A stretch of DNA of 64,000 bases. Origin: Streptomyces sp. NBC_00285. GTDB taxonomy: Bacteria; Actinomycetota; Actinomycetes; Streptomycetales; Streptomycetaceae. Where the stretch lies: assembly GCF_036174265.1 (NCBI RefSeq), contig NZ_CP108055.1, positions 682,001 through 746,000 of the forward strand, read 5' to 3'. The notes beneath the pieces are model-generated. The model was not told the DNA's origin. It did not search any database and saw only the letters and a program-made list of their open reading frames with translations. How positions within the stretch are numbered: the first letter of the stretch is position 1; every line of letters starts with the position of its first letter. Both the position numbers and the translations under genes were made by a program. Below, piece after piece: positions 61,657 through 64,000 of this stretch.

Positions 61657-62670
61657 GTGACGGTCGGTGCTCGCGTCGACAACTCACCCGTGACCCTCCC
61701 GACGATCCCGCCCATGCTGGCCACACCCGGCACCCTGCCGCCCGCGTCGCAGGACGCGCGGTGGGCGTACGAGACCAAACAGGACGGCCAGCGGGTGGTG
61801 GTCCGTCTCGGCGGGGACGGCTCCGTGGTGCTGCGTGCCCGGTCGGGGGAGGAGATCACCGCCGCCTATCCCGAACTGCGGCCGCTGGGCGGTGTCCTCG
61901 GCTCGACGGCGGCCGTGCTCGACGGGGAGGTCCTGGCACTGGACGAACAGGGGCGCGCGGACTTCCAGTTGCTGCAGTCGCGGATGGGGCTGGCCCACGC
62001 CCCGGGGAGGGCCGCGCGCCGGGCGGCCCAGGTCCCTGTCCATCTCGTGCTGTTCGACGTGATGCACCTGGGGCGCCGGTCCCTCCTGCCCCTGCCCTAC
62101 GTGCAGCGGCGCGCACGGCTGGAGGCGCTGGGCCTGACCGGGCCCCACTGGTCGACGCCCGCCGCCCTCGTCGGTCACGGCGAGCAGGCGCTGCGTGCCA
62201 CGCGTGAGCACGGTCTGGAGGGCTTGGTCTGCAAGCGGCTGGACTCGGTGTACGAGCCGGGGGTGCGTTCCCGGGCCTGGGTCAAGATTCGCAACATGCG
62301 CAGCGAGGACGTCATCGTGGGCGGCTGGCTGCCCGGCAAGGGACGCCTCACGGGTCTGCCGGGCGCGGTGCTGGTGGGACAGCGGGCCGCGGGACGGCTG
62401 CGGTACGTCGGGAGTGTGGGCACCGGCTGGAGCGAGCCGGAGCGGACCGAACTCGCCGCGCTGCTGGCCACCGCCGCGACACACGTGTGCCCCTTCGATC
62501 CCGCCCCGCCGGTCCACGGTGCGCGCTGGGTGCTGCCCCGGCTGGTCGGCGAGGTCCGCTACAGCACCCGTACCCGGGCGGGGTTGCTGCGTCAGCCGTC
62601 CTGGCTGCGGCTGCGACCGGATCTCGCGCCGGAGGAGTCCGCCGCCGACCTCCCCGACGCACGTCCATGA
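61657..62670 (+). CDS. Stand-alone ATP-dependent DNA ligase (LigC/LigD-ligase-like)
   Basis: About 337 residues. Nucleotidyl Lys in motif I WAYETKQDGQR, then VVLRARSGEE, LDGEVLALDEQGRADFQLL (motif III region), HLVLFDVMHLGRRSLLPLPY, EGLVCKRLDSVYEPGVRSRAWVKIR (IV-V) and an OB-fold C-terminus. Resembles the ligase domain of actinobacterial LigD or LigC enzymes used in end joining and repair. No Ku or polymerase gene is adjacent. Start is GTG 61657 or 61690. Confidence 0.88.
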   Translation: MTVGARVDNSPVTLPTIPPMLATPGTLPPASQDARWAYETKQDGQRVVVRLGGDGSVVLRARSGEEITAAYPELRPLGGVLGSTAAVLDGEVLALDEQGRADFQLLQSRMGLAHAPGRAARRAAQVPVHLVLFDVMHLGRRSLLPLPYVQRRARLEALGLTGPHWSTPAALVGHGEQALRATREHGLEGLVCKRLDSVYEPGVRSRAWVKIRNMRSEDVIVGGWLPGKGRLTGLPGAVLVGQRAAGRLRYVGSVGTGWSEPERTELAALLATAATHVCPFDPAPPVHGARWVLPRLVGEVRYSTRTRAGLLRQPSWLRLRPDLAPEESAADLPDARP

Positions 62671-62799
62671 TCCGGATGTTGGGCGAGCCGTAACCGGAGC
62701 GATGTGTTCAGCCTCTTGGCGCGTACATGAAAAGCAGGGAAGCTGAACTCCCCAGTAACCCCCAGCCGTTGGGCTGCGCCCGGACCCGAGGAGGACGCA

Positions 62800-63576
62800 G
62801 TGGCGTCACCGTCGTTCAAGAAGCACCGCGCGAGGCTTTTCACCGGCCTGGCCGGCGCCGCCGCGCTCGTGGTGGCCTTCCCCTCCGTCGCGTTCGCCGC
62901 TCCGCCCAAGGCGCTGCCCGCCAACGCCGAGAGCGCCGAGTACACCTACCAGCCGGCCTTCGACTACGACACCGACGGCTGCTACTCGTCCCCGGCCATC
63001 GGCCCCGACGGCACGATCAACGGCGGCCTCAACCCGACGGGTTCACTCAGCGGCGACTGCCATGACGCCTCGGACCTCGACAACACCAACACGTACTCGC
63101 GCTACAAGTGCAACAACGGCTGGTGCGCCTACCTGTACGGCCTGTACTTCGAGAAGGACCAGGCCGTGGCCAACAGCAGCATCGGCGGGCACCGCCACGA
63201 CTGGGAGCACGTCGTGATCTGGGTGCAGAACGGCGCGGTCCAGTACGTCTCGACGTCCAACCACGGTTCGTTCACGGTGAGCGCGGCGTCCGGCGTCCGC
63301 TTCGACGGCACGCACGCGAAGATCGTCTACCACAAGGACGGCATCAGCACGCACTGCTTCCGCCTGGCCAACTCGGGCGACGAGCCGCCGGAGAACGCCA
63401 AGGGCACCTGGCAGTACCCGCCGCTGGTCGGCTGGAACGGCTACCCGGCCGGGCTGCGCGACAAGCTGAGCGCGTACGACTTCGGCAGCGCCAACTTCGG
63501 CCTCAAGGACGCCAACTTCGCCAACCACCTGACGTCGGCGAAGCCGTCGGGGATCAGCTTCGACCCCAACGCCTGA
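62800..63576 (+). CDS. Secreted Nep1-like protein (NLP, necrosis-inducing family)
   Basis: 258 residues. Signal peptide with cleavage near residue 33 (AFA-APP). The NLP signature heptapeptide GHRHDWE is intact at 130-136, which binds the divalent metal. Further blocks LYFEKDQAVANSS and HVVIWVQNGAVQYVSTSNHG also fit. Five Cys are present. NLPs bind glycosylinositol phosphorylceramide and lyse dicot plasma membranes; bacterial members occur in plant-associated species. GAGGAGG precedes the GTG. Export and cytolytic action are inferred from family. Confidence 0.9.
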   Translation: MASPSFKKHRARLFTGLAGAAALVVAFPSVAFAAPPKALPANAESAEYTYQPAFDYDTDGCYSSPAIGPDGTINGGLNPTGSLSGDCHDASDLDNTNTYSRYKCNNGWCAYLYGLYFEKDQAVANSSIGGHRHDWEHVVIWVQNGAVQYVSTSNHGSFTVSAASGVRFDGTHAKIVYHKDGISTHCFRLANSGDEPPENAKGTWQYPPLVGWNGYPAGLRDKLSAYDFGSANFGLKDANFANHLTSAKPSGISFDPNA

Positions 63577-63588
63577 CCCCGGCCTGAC

Positions 63589-63644
63589 GATCGGGCGCGG
63601 GACCTAGGACTCAGGTCCGCACGGCCTCCGCCCCGCGCCCGATC
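63589..63644 (+). terminator. Hairpin after the NLP gene
   Basis: GATCGGGCGCGGG (63589-63601) pairs perfectly with CCCGCGCCCGATC (63632-63644); the loop holds a second small hairpin GACCT/AGGTC. Confidence 0.7.
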
Positions 63645-63678
63645 CAGCCCCGCCGGTGTGCGGCATAGCGTCCCGTGC

Positions 63679-64000
63679 ATGGACACGAGAGACGCCACCG
63701 AACCGAAGGACATCAGCGACCGGCCCGTTCCGAGCGACACCGGCGGGCACCTCGAAGAGGCGCTGGACCGCGTCCACGCGTCCGGCCCGGAACGAGAGGG
63801 CTGGCTGTCCAATCACGCCCCCATGGTCGTCGAGGCGCTCGCCGCGCACGGGCAGTCGGACTCGGTGCACCGCTGGCTGGACCTCTACCGGGACCGGCTG
63901 GAGGACTTCCCCGACCGCACGGCCCCCGTCACGGACGACAACTGGCTCTCGGCACTGGGGGATCCGCGCCGGGTCGCGGACTGGACCGACCATTTCTCCC
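63679..64000 (+). CDS. Questin oxidase-like protein (DUF4243), 3' end outside window
   Basis: First 107 residues of a gene cut by the window end. ATG at 63679. Visible blocks HLEEALDRVHASGPEREGWL, SNHAPMVVEALAAHGQSDSV, HRWLDLYRDRLEDFP and TDDNWLSALGDPRRVADWTD match the N-terminus of questin oxidase-like proteins, which include Baeyer-Villiger-type enzymes of anthraquinone pathways. Most actinobacterial members are uncharacterised. Confidence 0.8.
   Translation, partial: MDTRDATEPKDISDRPVPSDTGGHLEEALDRVHASGPEREGWLSNHAPMVVEALAAHGQSDSVHRWLDLYRDRLEDFPDRTAPVTDDNWLSALGDPRRVADWTDHFS

Noticed and set aside
1..64000. CRISPR array, tRNA or rRNA genes, prophage
   Set aside because: No regularly spaced repeats, cloverleaf-like genes or phage structural genes were seen on either strand.

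Overview
The window is high-GC actinobacterial DNA, almost certainly from a Streptomyces chromosome. The codon third positions are strongly G/C, GTG starts and GGAGG-type ribosome sites are common, and the gene families are typical of the genus: NarL-type two-component pairs, PucR and AraC regulators, an ANTAR protein, a SpoIIE-type phosphatase, several P450s, a DUF574-type methyltransferase and a GH53 galactanase. No rRNA, tRNA, replication origin or CRISPR array was seen. Lineage-specific genes, decayed gene fragments and one insertion sequence suggest an accessory region rather than the conserved core.

Layout. 1-5.3 kb: the end of a secreted galactanase, an orphan P450 without a recognisable EXXR motif, a YceI protein and an acetate-type symporter whose DUF485 partner is frameshifted. 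5.8-16.1 kb: a co-directional block that is the most notable part of the window. It holds an acyl-CoA carboxylase carboxyltransferase (AccD4-like), a long-chain fatty acyl-AMP ligase (FadD32-like), a polyketide synthase with the Pks13 order ACP-KS-AT-ACP-TE, a Tat-exported esterase of the antigen 85 fold class, a PucR-type regulator and a secreted cutinase. These are the same six kinds of protein, apart from the regulator, that form the mycolic acid condensation locus of Mycobacteriales (accD4-pks13-fadD32-cutinase-fbp). Streptomyces is not known to make mycolates, so the block may make a mycolate-like alpha-alkyl beta-keto lipid.

16-31 kb: a secreted alpha/beta hydrolase, AraC and ANTAR regulators, a stand-alone alanyl-tRNA synthetase core, a MacB/FtsX-type ABC exporter divergent from a histidine kinase/response regulator pair, small oxidoreductase and methyltransferase genes, a decayed glycoside hydrolase, a lipoprotein, a 45-residue ORF ending at a very long hairpin, and a large PucR-like regulator. 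31-52 kb: mostly single genes (YciO-like, dienelactone hydrolase, DEAD-box helicase, DUF574 methyltransferase, TetR with ABC-2 exporter, SDR, MHYT protein, metallophosphoesterase, LLM oxidoreductase, TauD-type dioxygenase, HIT-like protein, VOC and cupin proteins, SpoIIE-type phosphatase, peroxiredoxin with DoxX-like protein, AraC/MFS pair, MarR).

52-64 kb: a complete class I P450 system (P450, 3Fe-4S ferredoxin, FAD reductase) below an OmpR-type regulator whose 5' end abuts an apparently intact IS200/IS605 element with divergent tnpA and tnpB. Then come a TetR/MFS pair flanking a P450 remnant, an orphan NarL regulator, a stand-alone ATP-dependent DNA ligase, a secreted Nep1-like protein with the GHRHDWE signature, and the start of a questin oxidase-like gene cut by the window end. 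Gene names and functions come from motif recognition only; no database search was possible.
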